From Alphaproteobacteria bacterium (GTDB lineage Bacteria; Pseudomonadota; Alphaproteobacteria; Bin95): a DNA stretch of 32,267 bases. The stretch lies in NCBI GenBank assembly GCA_022827685.1, contig JAJEIH010000100.1:1-32267 (forward strand). Direction: 5' to 3'. The notes under the pieces are model-generated. The model was not told the DNA's origin. It did no database searches and saw only the letters and a list, made by a program, of their open reading frames with translations. The position numbers and the translations under genes were made by a program. Numbering within the stretch: position 1 is the stretch's first letter; every line of letters starts with the position of its first letter. Of the stretch, positions 13,192 to 23,998 are shown one piece after another.

Positions 13192-14910
13192 CTACGCCGC
13201 GAGCGGGCCCCTTATGACCCTGCCCGGAACGGCGCCGGTGCTCTCGCCGTCCTCCAGCGTGACCGCGCCGTTGACGATGGTGGCGCCGATGCCCTCGGCC
13301 TTCTGCACCAGCCTGCGCTCGCCGCCCGGCAGGTCGTGTTCCACCGTCGGCAGACGGGGTTTCACCGCCGCCTCGTCGAACACCAGGATGTCGGCGGCCA
13401 TGCCGGTCCTGAGCAGGCCGCGGTCGGCGATGTTCCAGGCGGACGCATTGTCGAAGGCAAGCATGCGCACGGCCTCTTCCAGGGTGAAGGCCTGCCTGTC
13501 GCGCACCCAGTAGCTCAGCATGTGGGTCTGGAGCGAGGAGCCCATCTCCTGACAGACATGGGCGCCGGAGTCGGAGAAGGTCGCAAGCGTGCGCGGGTGC
13601 CGGAGCAGGCCCAGCACGTCGTCGGGGTCGTTGTTCATCAGCGGCTGCACGAACACCAGGTCCTCGTTCTCCAGCATGAGGTCGATCATCGCCTCGACCG
13701 GGTTGCAGGACCGCTCGCGCGCGATCTCCTCGATGCTGGGCTCGTCCCATCTGACGCCGAACATCGGGAACAGGTTCGAATAGTCCGGCTTGCGCGGGTC
13801 GGTGGTGGCCGCGCCGCCGCCCTGGAACTCGGTGCCCCTCGGCTTCATCCCGGCCTCCTCCGCGACCAGCCGGGCGCGCAGCTCCGGGTCGCGGAAGCCA
13901 GCCTTCTGCTCCCCGATCGGGCGCTGGCGGAGCGCCTTCCAGCTCGGCAGCGCGTCGAAGGGCAGATAGGCCTTGAGCGTGAAGATGGCGTTGATCGAGC
14001 GCGTCGTCCCCTGGCCGTAGGCCCGACCGCCGCCCTCCGAGACTCGGTCCATCCAGTCCATCTGGTATTGCCAGTGGTTGGGCCTGTCGCCCTGCGTCAG
14101 CGCGACGGCGCCGAACATGACGGGCCGGCCGGTGTCCATCGAGACCCGCCCCAGCTCCTCGAGGAAGGCGCGCTGGGCGGCGCCGCTGGCGACATCGGGG
14201 CCGAGCTGGAGGATGCCGGTATTCAGCCGGCCCATGACGGCCGCGAGATGCGCAAGCTCGCGCCAGTCCGCAACCCGGCTCGCCACCGGCCCGCCGTCCG
14301 GGCGGGTGTGGGTGACCGAGCGCGAGGTGGACAGCCCCATCGCGCCCGCGCGGAGCGCCTCCTCGACGATCTGCGCCATCGCCACGAGGTCGTCATCAGT
14401 CGCAAGCTCGTCGAGCGCGCGCTTTCCCATCGCATACATGCGCAGCGCCGAATGGCCGATATAGGAGCCGTAATTGATCGCCTTGGGCAGCGCTTCCACC
14501 GCCGCCAGATATTCCGGGAAGGTCTCCCAGGTCCAGTCGATGCCGGCCATCATGGCGTCCTTGGGAATGTCCTCGACGGCTTCGAGGCACTCGGCGTACC
14601 ACTCTCGCTCCTCCGGCCTGCAGGGCGCGAGCGCAAAGCCGCAATTGCCCATCACCACGCTGGTGACGCCGTGCCAGCAGGCGCAGCTTCCGAGCGGGTC
14701 CCAGGCCACCTGCGCGTCCATGTGGGTGTGCCCGTCGATGAAGCCCGGAGAGACGATCCGCCCTTCGGCGTCGATCTTCCGCGCCGCCGGCGCCCTGATC
14801 CTGCCGATCTCGGCGATGCGGCCATCCTTCACGCCCACATCGGCCCGGTAACGCGCCATGCCGGAGCCGTCCACCACGGTCCCGTCGGAAATAACCAGAT
14901 CGAAGGCCAC
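13192..14910 (-). CDS. N-acyl-D-amino-acid deacylase-like amidohydrolase (COG3653)
   Basis: A 572-residue metal-dependent hydrolase. FDLVISDGTVVDGSGMARYRADVGVKDGRIAEIG is the typical N-terminal beta-sandwich start, GFIDGHTHMDAQ gives the HxH metal site, GNCGFALAP carries the cysteine bridging the metals in D-aminoacylases, GHSALR and FSDSGAH supply later active-site residues, and it closes with GMAADILVFDEAAV. Relatives release free D-amino acids from N-acyl derivatives or act on similar amides; the long insertions suggest a distinct substrate. The GTG at 14910 is preferred because GGAGG lies 8 nt upstream; a longer frame to 14997 has no homology. A class III aminotransferase gene lies 120 bp upstream on the same strand, possibly in one operon. 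Confidence 0.9.
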   Translation of the reverse strand: MAFDLVISDGTVVDGSGMARYRADVGVKDGRIAEIGRIRAPAARKIDAEGRIVSPGFIDGHTHMDAQVAWDPLGSCACWHGVTSVVMGNCGFALAPCRPEEREWYAECLEAVEDIPKDAMMAGIDWTWETFPEYLAAVEALPKAINYGSYIGHSALRMYAMGKRALDELATDDDLVAMAQIVEEALRAGAMGLSTSRSVTHTRPDGGPVASRVADWRELAHLAAVMGRLNTGILQLGPDVASGAAQRAFLEELGRVSMDTGRPVMFGAVALTQGDRPNHWQYQMDWMDRVSEGGGRAYGQGTTRSINAIFTLKAYLPFDALPSWKALRQRPIGEQKAGFRDPELRARLVAEEAGMKPRGTEFQGGGAATTDPRKPDYSNLFPMFGVRWDEPSIEEIARERSCNPVEAMIDLMLENEDLVFVQPLMNNDPDDVLGLLRHPRTLATFSDSGAHVCQEMGSSLQTHMLSYWVRDRQAFTLEEAVRMLAFDNASAWNIADRGLLRTGMAADILVFDEAAVKPRLPTVEHDLPGGERRLVQKAEGIGATIVNGAVTLEDGESTGAVPGRVIRGPLAA

Positions 14911-15030
14911 GTCCCGTTCCTCCGCCAGACCCTGCCCTTCGCACTCTTGCACCCGCGGGCGGGAAAGGAAAGCCGGGGCAGGCAGCGAGGCGGGCAAGCC
15001 GCCGTCCCCGGCCTGACGCCGAGCCGCCGG

Positions 15031-16236
15031 CTATGGGCGCTTCAGCAGGCCGTCCAGCAGATCGAGCATCTCGGCGATCTCCGCATCGGTGACGTTGAGC
15101 GCCGGCACGAAGCGGAGCGCGTCGGGGGCGGGGGCGTTGAGCAGCAGTCCCGCCGCCAGCGCCTTCTCCACCAGCGCGAATCCGTCCGTCCGCGGCTTCA
15201 GGTCGAGCGCGAGGAGCAGCCCCCGGCCGCGCACGCCGCCGAGCCCGTATTTCCCGCTCAGCCTCTCCAGGTCGCGCCGCAGCACCGCCCCCGCCTCGCA
15301 CACGCGCTCGAGGAAACCCTCCGCTGTGAGCTCTTCGAGCACCGCATGGCCGACCGCGGCCATCAGCGCGTTGCCGTTATAGGTGCCGCCCTGGTCGCCG
15401 GGATCGAAACAGCAGACCTCCTCGCGCGCGAGCAATGCCGCCAGCGGGGTTCCGGCGCCGATCCCCTTGCCGAGTGTCATGATATCCGGGCGGACGCCGG
15501 CATGCTCGAAGCAGAACAGCGCGCCGGTCCGCCCCATGCCGGTCTGGATCTCGTCGAGGATCAGCAGGATGCCCCGCCGGTCGGCGAGGGCGCGCAGGGC
15601 CCTCAGATAACCGTCATCGGCGGGCCGGACGCCCGACTCGCCCTGGATCGGCTCCAGCATGACGGCCACGGTCCTGTCCGTAATCGCGGCTTCGACGGCC
15701 CCGATGTCGTTCAACGGCACTTTCGGGAACCCGGCCACCCTGGGTTCGAACAGCCCGTCCCAGGCCGCCTTGCCCGACGCGGACATGGTGGCGAGGGTCC
15801 GGCCGTGGAAGCCGCCGGCGGTGGTGACGATCTCCCAGGCGCCGCCGCGGTGCAGTGCGCCCCATTTCCGCGCGAGCTTGATGGCCCCCTCATTGGCCTC
15901 CGCGCCGCTGTTGGCGAAGAAGACCCGCTCCAGGCCCGCAGCGGCCGTGAGCGCGTCCGCGTAGCGCATCATCGGCTCGTTGTAATAGGCGGGGCTGCAA
16001 TTTAGCAGCCTGGCGGACTGTTCGGCCAGCGCGCGGGCGACGGCCGGCGGCGCATGCCCGAGGCAGTTCACCGCCCAGCCCTGGATGAAATCGAGGTAGC
16101 GGTTGCCCTCGCTGTCCCACAGCGACCCGCCCCGCCCGTGGGTGAAGGCGATCGGGGGCCGCCGGGTAATTTCCATCAGGGCCCCGTAGGGACCCGGCGC
16201 CGCATTTTCCGCCTGCGGCTCTGCGATTGTCGTCAT
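15031..16236 (-). CDS. Class III PLP-dependent aminotransferase, acetylornithine aminotransferase-like
   Basis: A 401-residue protein with the subgroup II aminotransferase pattern: [15 protein letters not shown] (phosphate-binding loop, near 109-123), [33 protein letters not shown] with D228 contacting the PLP ring nitrogen, and [16 protein letters not shown] with the Schiff-base lysine K257. The closest well-known relatives are ArgD-type acetylornithine or succinyldiaminopimelate aminotransferases. The position next to a deacylase gene rather than other arginine genes leaves a catabolic role open, so no gene symbol is given. Cytoplasmic, full length. Confidence 0.92.
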   Translation of the reverse strand: MTTIAEPQAENAAPGPYGALMEITRRPPIAFTHGRGGSLWDSEGNRYLDFIQGWAVNCLGHAPPAVARALAEQSARLLNCSPAYYNEPMMRYADALTAAAGLERVFFANSGAEANEGAIKLARKWGALHRGGAWEIVTTAGGFHGRTLATMSASGKAAWDGLFEPRVAGFPKVPLNDIGAVEAAITDRTVAVMLEPIQGESGVRPADDGYLRALRALADRRGILLILDEIQTGMGRTGALFCFEHAGVRPDIMTLGKGIGAGTPLAALLAREEVCCFDPGDQGGTYNGNALMAAVGHAVLEELTAEGFLERVCEAGAVLRRDLERLSGKYGLGGVRGRGLLLALDLKPRTDGFALVEKALAAGLLLNAPAPDALRFVPALNVTDAEIAEMLDLLDGLLKRP

Positions 16237-16336
16237 GGTCCTGTCCTTCCCGCCCGGACCGCCGGCGACAAGGACAGCAAAACAGACCCCCGCCTCCCGG
16301 CGGCAGTCGCGGCTGCTCAGATTGTGGTGCTAGTGA

Positions 16337-16403
16337 ATGAGCCCGCGACCGCCTAGATGCAGGCGCGGCGTCGTGAAACGCAGATGCGGGTCCGTGGGCT
16401 CAT
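16337..16403. repeat. 67-bp element bounded by imperfect inverted repeats
   Basis: ATGAGCCCGCGACC (16337-16350) matches the reverse complement of GGGTCCGTGGGCTCAT (16388-16403) with one mismatch and one or two gaps; the first 8 bases pair perfectly. It could fold as a long hairpin, be the end of a decayed mobile element, or be a protein binding site. No target-site duplication is evident. Confidence 0.4.
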
Positions 16404-16520
16404 GGCCGCGGACCCTACAGCGGCCGCGAGGCGATGGCAAGGCCGGCGGGCCGGGACGGAGGGGCCGCGCCCGCGACGGCAACGCCTCCCCGGCGCGACC
16501 TCGGGGAAGCCGGTCCCGCC

Positions 16521-16549
16521 TTTACAGTATTCTTTATTTGTTCTATTCC
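16521..16549 (+). promoter_or_regulatory. Candidate sigma-70 promoter for the HTH gene
   Basis: TTTACA (16521-16526) and TATTCC (16544-16549) are separated by exactly 17 bp in an AT-rich island within GC-rich DNA. It points to the HTH gene starting at 16580. The -35 is 5/6 of consensus, the -10 is weaker. Confidence 0.45.
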
Positions 16550-16579
16550 CCATCCACCGGTCGGGGAGGTCCGGGGGAG

Positions 16580-16966
16580 ATGCCGAAAGCGTTGCCTGTC
16601 GAACTGCGGAACCGGGTGCTGGCGGCGATGGCGGAGGGCATGACCTTCGTCGAGGCGGCGGAGACCTTCGATGTCGGCGTGGCCAGCATCGTGCGCTGGC
16701 GCCGGCTGGAGCGCGAGCGGGGCAATGCGCGGCCGCGGAAGGCGGGCGGCGACCGCCGTTCCTGGCGCATCGAGGCCGCGAGCGGCGCGATCCTCGCCCT
16801 GCTGGAGGACGACCCGGAGCTTCCCATCAACGCCCTGCGCGCCGCGCTCAGGGAGCGGGGCCTCGCCTTCGGCTACGGCGCGGTGCGGATGTTCCTCAAG
16901 CGCCACGGCTTCAAGCGCAGGCGCGGCCGCCGCCCCGCCCGGCGGACGCCGGCCCGGCCGCGCTAA
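16580..16966 (+). CDS. IS630-type transposase N-terminal (HTH) protein without catalytic domain
   Basis: A 128-residue protein: MPKALPVELRNRVLAAMAEGMTFVEAAETFDVGVASIVRWRRLERERG is the first helix-turn-helix of IS630-family transposases, GGDRRSWRIEAASGAILALLEDDPELPINALRAALRERGLAFGYGAVRMFLKRHGFKRR is the second. The DDE catalytic domain that should follow is absent; the frame ends in an Arg/Pro-rich tail and no continuation was found in other frames to 17360. GGGGGAG precedes the ATG. It may be the first ORF of a decayed two-ORF element, or a domesticated DNA-binding protein, since the frame is intact and has its own promoter. Confidence 0.75.
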   Translation: MPKALPVELRNRVLAAMAEGMTFVEAAETFDVGVASIVRWRRLERERGNARPRKAGGDRRSWRIEAASGAILALLEDDPELPINALRAALRERGLAFGYGAVRMFLKRHGFKRRRGRRPARRTPARPR

Positions 16967-17364
16967 ACGGCAGGCGGGCGGCCGGTTTCGCCGCCGGTTC
17001 CGGCGTTGCCGACCTTCCCCGGTCCGTCCGGGACGACGAAAGGGGCGCGGCGCAACAAACGCTCGAACAATTCCCCGCAAGCATATCCAACCCGGTCCGC
17101 CATTTCCCGTCCGGCGCCCTGCGCGCGGCCGCACCTCTCCCGTCCGCCCCTGGTGCGGTTTCCCCCCTGCGGGTTCCAGTCATCGCGCGGGTCGGGCGGC
17201 CCGCCGCCGGTCTCAGGTCCAGGTCATGCTCTTGCGTTCGGCTCCTGCTATGCCGCCGAAAATAGTGCAGACTCAGGCCGTTTGCAAGCTTTTTGTGGAA
17301 ATAAATCCTGAAAATGAGAACCGATGCGCCGGGGGCAGGATGTCCGTGCGGGGCGCGAAGCCCG
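16967..17364. other. Intergenic region, no gene recognised
   Basis: Nothing coding is seen between the convergent HTH gene and hypothetical gene. The short open frames are Arg/Pro/Ala-rich. A small less GC-rich patch lies at about 17255-17325. No transposase remainder, tRNA or clear terminator was found. Confidence 0.5.
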
Positions 17365-17703
17365 TCATGCCCCGCGTTCCCAGGGGGCGGGCGGGAGCTT
17401 GCGGCGGACGGGGCGGGGGCCGGCGTCGATGTCGAGCGCAACCTGCCAGAAGGCCCAGCTCCGGGCGCGGAACCAGCCGGGCTCGGCGCATTGCAGGACC
17501 CGGCAGAGGCGCTCGTCGCCGAACGCCGCCCTCATGGCGCGGCAGTCCTCGAAGGTCCCGATGTCCATGACCTGCGCCAGCACGCGGTCGGGATAGCGCA
17601 CGGCGTCGGCCGGCGTCTTCCACCAGATGTAACGGTCCGCCAGTTCCAGCAGGACGGGCCGGGCGGAGTCTCCGCCCGCCGTCGGCGACGCGGCGTCGGA
17701 CAT
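17365..17703 (-). CDS. Conserved hypothetical protein downstream of rho
   Basis: A 112-residue soluble protein I cannot assign. The core VLLELADRYIWWKTPADAVRYPDRVLAQVMDIGTFEDCRAMRAAFGDERLCRVLQCAEPGWFRARSWAFW has the look of small helical proteins that accompany nucleotidyltransferase (AbiEii-like) toxins in other genomes: a Trp-rich start, a VMDIGT-F-D block and a final W-x-FW. That resemblance is weak and no such toxin is adjacent. The start lies 19 bp after the rho stop on the same strand, so it is probably co-transcribed with rho or expressed by read-through. Confidence 0.6.
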   Translation of the reverse strand: MSDAASPTAGGDSARPVLLELADRYIWWKTPADAVRYPDRVLAQVMDIGTFEDCRAMRAAFGDERLCRVLQCAEPGWFRARSWAFWQVALDIDAGPRPVRRKLPPAPWERGA

Positions 17704-17722
17704 GGCGGCGCGCCTCCCGGCG

Positions 17723-19024
<1,302 letters not shown>

Positions 19025-19147
19025 GACCTCGGACCGTCCATCCGTTGATGTTGAAAGCCGGCTCGCCCGCAAAGGCGGAAGATTCGAACGCGAGGGGAAG
19101 AGGCCGAAACTCCCGCCGGGCGGCGGGCGAGGGCTGGAGAGATCGCG

Positions 19148-19176
19148 ATTCTAACCCAATGCCGGAGGCGCGGCAA
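19148..19176 (-). promoter_or_regulatory. Candidate rho promoter
   Basis: On the minus strand TTGCCG (19176-19171) and TAGAAT (19153-19148) are separated by 17 bp, a good sigma-70-type arrangement. Transcription would begin near 19141, giving a leader of about 117 nt before the rho ATG, long enough for Rho-dependent autoregulation. Confidence 0.6.
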
Positions 19177-19194
19177 CGCCTTTCCGGAGGCGTT
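19175..19194 (-). terminator. Hairpin at the folK stop codon
   Basis: AACGCCT and AGGCGTT form a perfect 7-bp stem around CCGGAA, beginning within the folK TAA stop on the minus strand. There is no T-tract, so intrinsic termination would be weak. Its 3' arm touches the -35 of the rho promoter. Confidence 0.4.
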
Positions 19195-19687
19195 ACGCCA
19201 GCCGCCGGATCGGGCCGGGCGGGCCGAGGGCCTCGATCAGCGCCGCCACCGTCCGGCCCGAGGCCGGATGGCGCCAGCCGGGCGCGATGTCGCGCAGCGG
19301 CAGCAGCACGAAGGCGCGCTCGTGCAGGCGGGGATGGGGCAGCTCGGGCTTCTCGTCCGGCCCCGTGACCAGGCCGCCGTAATCCAGCAGGTCGAGATCG
19401 ACCGTGCGCGACGCGTTGCGGGCGCCCCGGACCCTGCCGAAACCCGCCTCGACATCGAGCAGCGCCGCCAGCAGCGCCTCCGGGGAAAGCCGGCTCTCCA
19501 CCTCCGCCACGGCATTGACATACCAGGGCTGGCCGCTCGGCGGCACCGGCGCGCTCTCGTACCAGGGCGAACGGCGCAGGGTCCTGGCGCCCCGCGCCGC
19601 GAGCGCGTCCAGGGCCGCGGCGAGCGTCGCCTGCGGCGGCCCGTGCTCCCGCGACGGCAGGTTTGCCCCCAATCCGATGAGAATCAT
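19193..19687 (-). CDS. folK: HPPK, 6-hydroxymethyl-7,8-dihydropterin pyrophosphokinase
   Basis: Transfers pyrophosphate from ATP to 6-hydroxymethyl-dihydropterin in folate synthesis. 164 residues, usual length. Signature stretches are ILIGLGANLPS at the start, SPWYESAPVPPSGQPWYVNAVAEVES (pterin-binding loops), RNASRTVDLDLLDYGG (the ARTIDLDLL-type motif with the two magnesium-binding Asp) and LPHPRLHERAFVLLPLRDIAP. The frame is open far upstream; the ATG at 19687 is chosen because it begins directly with the family's first strand. It diverges from the NYN-domain gene across about 105 bp and precedes rho on the same strand. Confidence 0.95.
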   Translation of the reverse strand: MILIGLGANLPSREHGPPQATLAAALDALAARGARTLRRSPWYESAPVPPSGQPWYVNAVAEVESRLSPEALLAALLDVEAGFGRVRGARNASRTVDLDLLDYGGLVTGPDEKPELPHPRLHERAFVLLPLRDIAPGWRHPASGRTVAALIEALGPPGPIRRLA

Positions 19688-19700
19688 GCCCGGCGGCCCC

Positions 19701-19729
19701 TTGTCGCGCGGCTGCGCCTCCCCTAGGCT
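19701..19729 (+). promoter_or_regulatory. Candidate promoter of the NYN-domain gene
   Basis: TTGTCG (19701-19706) and TAGGCT (19724-19729) with a 17-bp spacer. The predicted start near 19736 would give a leader of about 57 nt that contains the hairpin and T-tract at 19748-19780. Confidence 0.45.
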
Positions 19730-19747
19730 GAACCTACCATGTCGTCG

Positions 19748-19780
19748 GGCCGCCGCCTGTTCGGGCGGCCGCCTCTTTTT
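19748..19780 (+). terminator. Terminator-like hairpin in the leader of the NYN gene
   Basis: GGCCGCC (19748-19754) pairs with GGCGGCC (19764-19770); an alternative stem GCCGCC/GGCGGC uses 19752-19757 and 19764-19769. The stem is followed by GCCTCTTTTT, a run of five T. The element lies between the candidate promoter and the ATG at 19793, so it would act as an attenuator, unless a promoter lies downstream of it. Confidence 0.45.
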
Positions 19781-19792
19781 CGGAGCCTTTCC

Positions 19793-20416
19793 ATGCGGAC
19801 CTATATGGAAGAACGCACCGCGCTGTTCATCGACGGCGCGAATCTTTACGCGGCCGCGCGCGGCCTGAACATAAATATCGATTACAAGCGGATGCTCGAC
19901 TACTTCTCGAAGCGCGGGCGGCTCATCCGCGCCTTCTATTACACCGCGCTGATCGAGGACCAGGACTATTCGCCGATCCGCCCGCTGGTGGACTGGCTCG
20001 ACTATAACGGCTTCACCATGGTCACCAAGCCGGCGCGCGAGTTCACCGACGCCATGGGCCGCCGGAAAATCAAGGGAAACATGGATATCGAGCTCGCCGT
20101 CGATGCCATGGAGATGGCCGACCATCTGGAGCATATCGTGCTGTTCTCCGGCGACGGCGATTTCCGCCGCCTCGTGGAGGCGCTGCAGCGGCGCGGCGTG
20201 CGCGTGACCGTGGTCAGCACGATGAAGAGCCAGCCGCCCATGGTCTCCGACGACCTGCGCCGGCAGGCCGATTTCTTCATGGATCTGCTCGATCTGGCGC
20301 CGTCGATCATGCGCGACGAGGACGAACGGGAAGCAGCCCAGATGCGCCGCGCCCAGCGGGAGAGCCTGCGTTTCGAGGGGGCTCAGGACGACGTCGAAGA
20401 GCAGTATGGAGCCTGA
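19793..20416 (+). CDS. NYN-domain (LabA/DUF88-like) protein, putative RNase
   Basis: A 207-residue PIN-like NYN-domain protein. ALFIDGANLYAAARGL carries the first catalytic Asp and Asn, KGNMDIELAVDAMEMAD the second acidic patch, and HIVLFSGDGDFRRLVEALQRRGVRVTVVS the SGDGDF motif with the last two Asp. Such proteins are predicted metal-dependent ribonucleases; in alphaproteobacteria the LabA-like branch is very conserved next to folK or DNA-repair genes (from memory). The ATG at 19793 is chosen over an upstream ATG at 19739, because that frame would run through the leader hairpin and CGGAG precedes 19793. The last 11 bp overlap the uracil-DNA glycosylase gene. Confidence 0.92.
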   Translation: MRTYMEERTALFIDGANLYAAARGLNINIDYKRMLDYFSKRGRLIRAFYYTALIEDQDYSPIRPLVDWLDYNGFTMVTKPAREFTDAMGRRKIKGNMDIELAVDAMEMADHLEHIVLFSGDGDFRRLVEALQRRGVRVTVVSTMKSQPPMVSDDLRRQADFFMDLLDLAPSIMRDEDEREAAQMRRAQRESLRFEGAQDDVEEQYGA

Positions 20417-21032
20417 TCCGGACTGTCCCTTCTGTCCACGCCTCCGGGCATTCCGCCATCGCTGGCGGGAAGCGGAGCCCGGCTGGTTCAATGCCCCTGT
20501 GCCGGGTTTCGGGCCGTGCGGCGCGAAGGTGCTGATCGTCGGTCTTGCGCCCGGCCTGCGCGGCGCCAACCGCACCGGCAGACCCTTCACCGGCGACTAT
20601 GCCGGCGACCTCCTGTTCGCGACGCTGCTGAAATTCGGCCTGGCGCGAGGACGCTATGGCGGCCATGCCGAAGACGGCTTCACGCTCACCGGCTGCCGCA
20701 TCGTCAATGCGGTGCGCTGCGTCCCGCCGCAAAACAAGCCCGTCGGCGCGGAAGTGGCGGCCTGCCGCCCCTTCCTTGCGGGCGAGCTTGAAGACCTGCC
20801 GGAAAGCGGCGCGGTGCTGGCGCTCGGGCGTCTCGCCCATGACGCGGTGCTTGCCGCGCTCGGCGAGCGGCGCGCCGCCCGGCCGTTCGCCCATGGGGCG
20901 CTGCACCGGCTCGGCTGCGGCCGCCTGCTCGCCGACAGCTACCATTGCTCGCGCTACAACACCAATACCGGGCGGTTGACCCCGGCCATGTTCGAATCGG
21001 CCGTCGGGGGCATGCTGGAAGCGGTCGGCTAA
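20406..21032 (+). CDS. Uracil-DNA glycosylase, family 5 (UDGb)-like
   Basis: Removes uracil or deaminated bases from DNA. 208 residues. DCPFCPRLRAFR near the start has cysteines of the kind that bind an iron-sulfur cluster in family 4/5 enzymes, GLAPGLRGANRTGRPFTGDYAGDLLF is the catalytic motif A of UDGb (with no Asp or Asn at the family 4 position), and HCSRYNTNTGRLT is motif B. NAVRCVPPQNKP supplies the other cluster cysteine. It overlaps the NYN gene by 11 bp and so is translationally coupled, and its stop overlaps the convergent DUF1848 gene by 4 bp. Confidence 0.9.
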   Translation: MEPDPDCPFCPRLRAFRHRWREAEPGWFNAPVPGFGPCGAKVLIVGLAPGLRGANRTGRPFTGDYAGDLLFATLLKFGLARGRYGGHAEDGFTLTGCRIVNAVRCVPPQNKPVGAEVAACRPFLAGELEDLPESGAVLALGRLAHDAVLAALGERRAARPFAHGALHRLGCGRLLADSYHCSRYNTNTGRLTPAMFESAVGGMLEAVG

Positions 21033-21853
21033 AGCATCTCGGCTTCCGGGTCGTGCGCCCTGAAGCGGCGCCGGGCGGCGCGCGGCGAGGCATTGGCGTA
21101 GCAGTAAAGGCAACCGTGCGGGCAGGTGTCGTAGGCGCCGATGTCCCGGCTGGCGGCGCAGGCGCAGCCGGGCCGGTTGCCCTTTTCCGGACGCGGGCCG
21201 AGGCCGAGCCGGACGGGGTCGATACAGCGCGCCGGTTCGGCGGCGCCGACCGTCAGTTCCGGCTGTGCGCAGACGGTGAGGCGGAGCGGCGAAACGGCTT
21301 CCGCCAGCGCTTCGATCAACCGGAGGCGGCGGTCAGGCTCCGGTTCCTCCCAGGCGAAACCGGCCGCCGCCAGGTTGCGGGCCGTCTTGCGGTAGAAGGA
21401 TGCGAAGGAGACCACGCATTCGTCACTCGCGCCCCGCAGCGATTCGGCGAGCCATCCGGCGGCCTCGACATGGTCCTGCGTCGGCGACAGGATCGGGTCG
21501 TAGCGCCAGACGACGCAACGGGGGCCGTAAAGCGCGGCGAGCGCATGGGCGGCCTCGACGGCGCGCTCCGGCGCGGGCACCGAGGGTTCGAGCCGGCGTC
21601 CGTAGCCGGTTATCGTGAACTGAACGGCGAAAGGCCGTTCCAGCCCCGCCAGCACGGGCATGAAGGGGGCAGGATTGCGGGTCCAGAAGACATAGCCGGC
21701 GACGGCTTCGGACGCGAGGTCCACCCGGTAGGTGCTGCCGGACCACGGGTTCCGGACCAGCGCATAACCGGCGGCGAGGCGGCGGGCGAACCATTCGCTG
21801 TAAAAGGCCGGGATATCCGTGCGGTAGCTTGCCGAAACGACGGTCTTTGTCAT
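21029..21853 (-). CDS. DUF1848 family protein with C-terminal cysteine motif
   Basis: A 274-residue protein of the DUF1848 family. The N-terminal SASYRTDIPAFYSEWFARRLAAGYALVRNP and VFWTRNP are the conserved opening, FQFTITGYG-like FAVQFTITGYGRRLEP and WRYDPI follow, and the chain ends with a cysteine-rich GCACAASRDIGAYDTCPHGCLYCYAN, which resembles a radical-SAM-like CxxxCxxC cluster site placed at the C-terminus. The reaction is unknown; relatives are often described as DNA-repair or photolyase-like by neighbourhood. It is convergent with the uracil-DNA glycosylase gene and divergent from dnaK, with about 200 bp between. Confidence 0.88.
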   Translation of the reverse strand: MTKTVVSASYRTDIPAFYSEWFARRLAAGYALVRNPWSGSTYRVDLASEAVAGYVFWTRNPAPFMPVLAGLERPFAVQFTITGYGRRLEPSVPAPERAVEAAHALAALYGPRCVVWRYDPILSPTQDHVEAAGWLAESLRGASDECVVSFASFYRKTARNLAAAGFAWEEPEPDRRLRLIEALAEAVSPLRLTVCAQPELTVGAAEPARCIDPVRLGLGPRPEKGNRPGCACAASRDIGAYDTCPHGCLYCYANASPRAARRRFRAHDPEAEML

Positions 21854-21905
21854 TTTTTCGCCTGAATTGGCATTTTTTGCCGCACCTCGGGCAAGGCGTC
21901 CGGGT

Positions 21906-21934
21906 CTTGTAGGGCAAAAGGGGCGTCCATATAT
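21906..21934 (+). promoter_or_regulatory. Heat-shock (RpoH-type) promoter of dnaK
   Basis: CTTGTAG (21906-21912) and CCATATAT (21927-21934), separated by 14 bp, fit the alphaproteobacterial sigma-32 pattern CTTGAA-N(13-14)-CCCCATNT closely. It lies about 118 bp upstream of the dnaK ATG, leaving a leader that could contribute temperature control. Confidence 0.65.
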
Positions 21935-22051
21935 ACCCGCGCAACGGGAGGTCGGGCGCAGGCCCGGTTTTTCAGTGTCATCGAAGGGAGCCGGGACAGG
22001 CGCTGCAGCGGCAGGCGGTCCGGGTTCGCCTCACGGGTAGGGACGGGCTTC

Positions 22052-23977
<1,926 letters not shown>

Positions 23978-23998
23978 TCCGGCCGGGCGGCGCCTCCG

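Larger units (their letters stand above)
16237..16579. other. Intergenic region with inverted repeat and promoter
   Basis: No gene is recognised. The stretch includes the upstream area of the aminotransferase gene, a 67-bp element bounded by inverted repeats (16337-16403), and an AT-rich promoter-like segment (16521-16549) for the transposase-like gene. It lies between genes transcribed in opposite directions. Confidence 0.6.
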
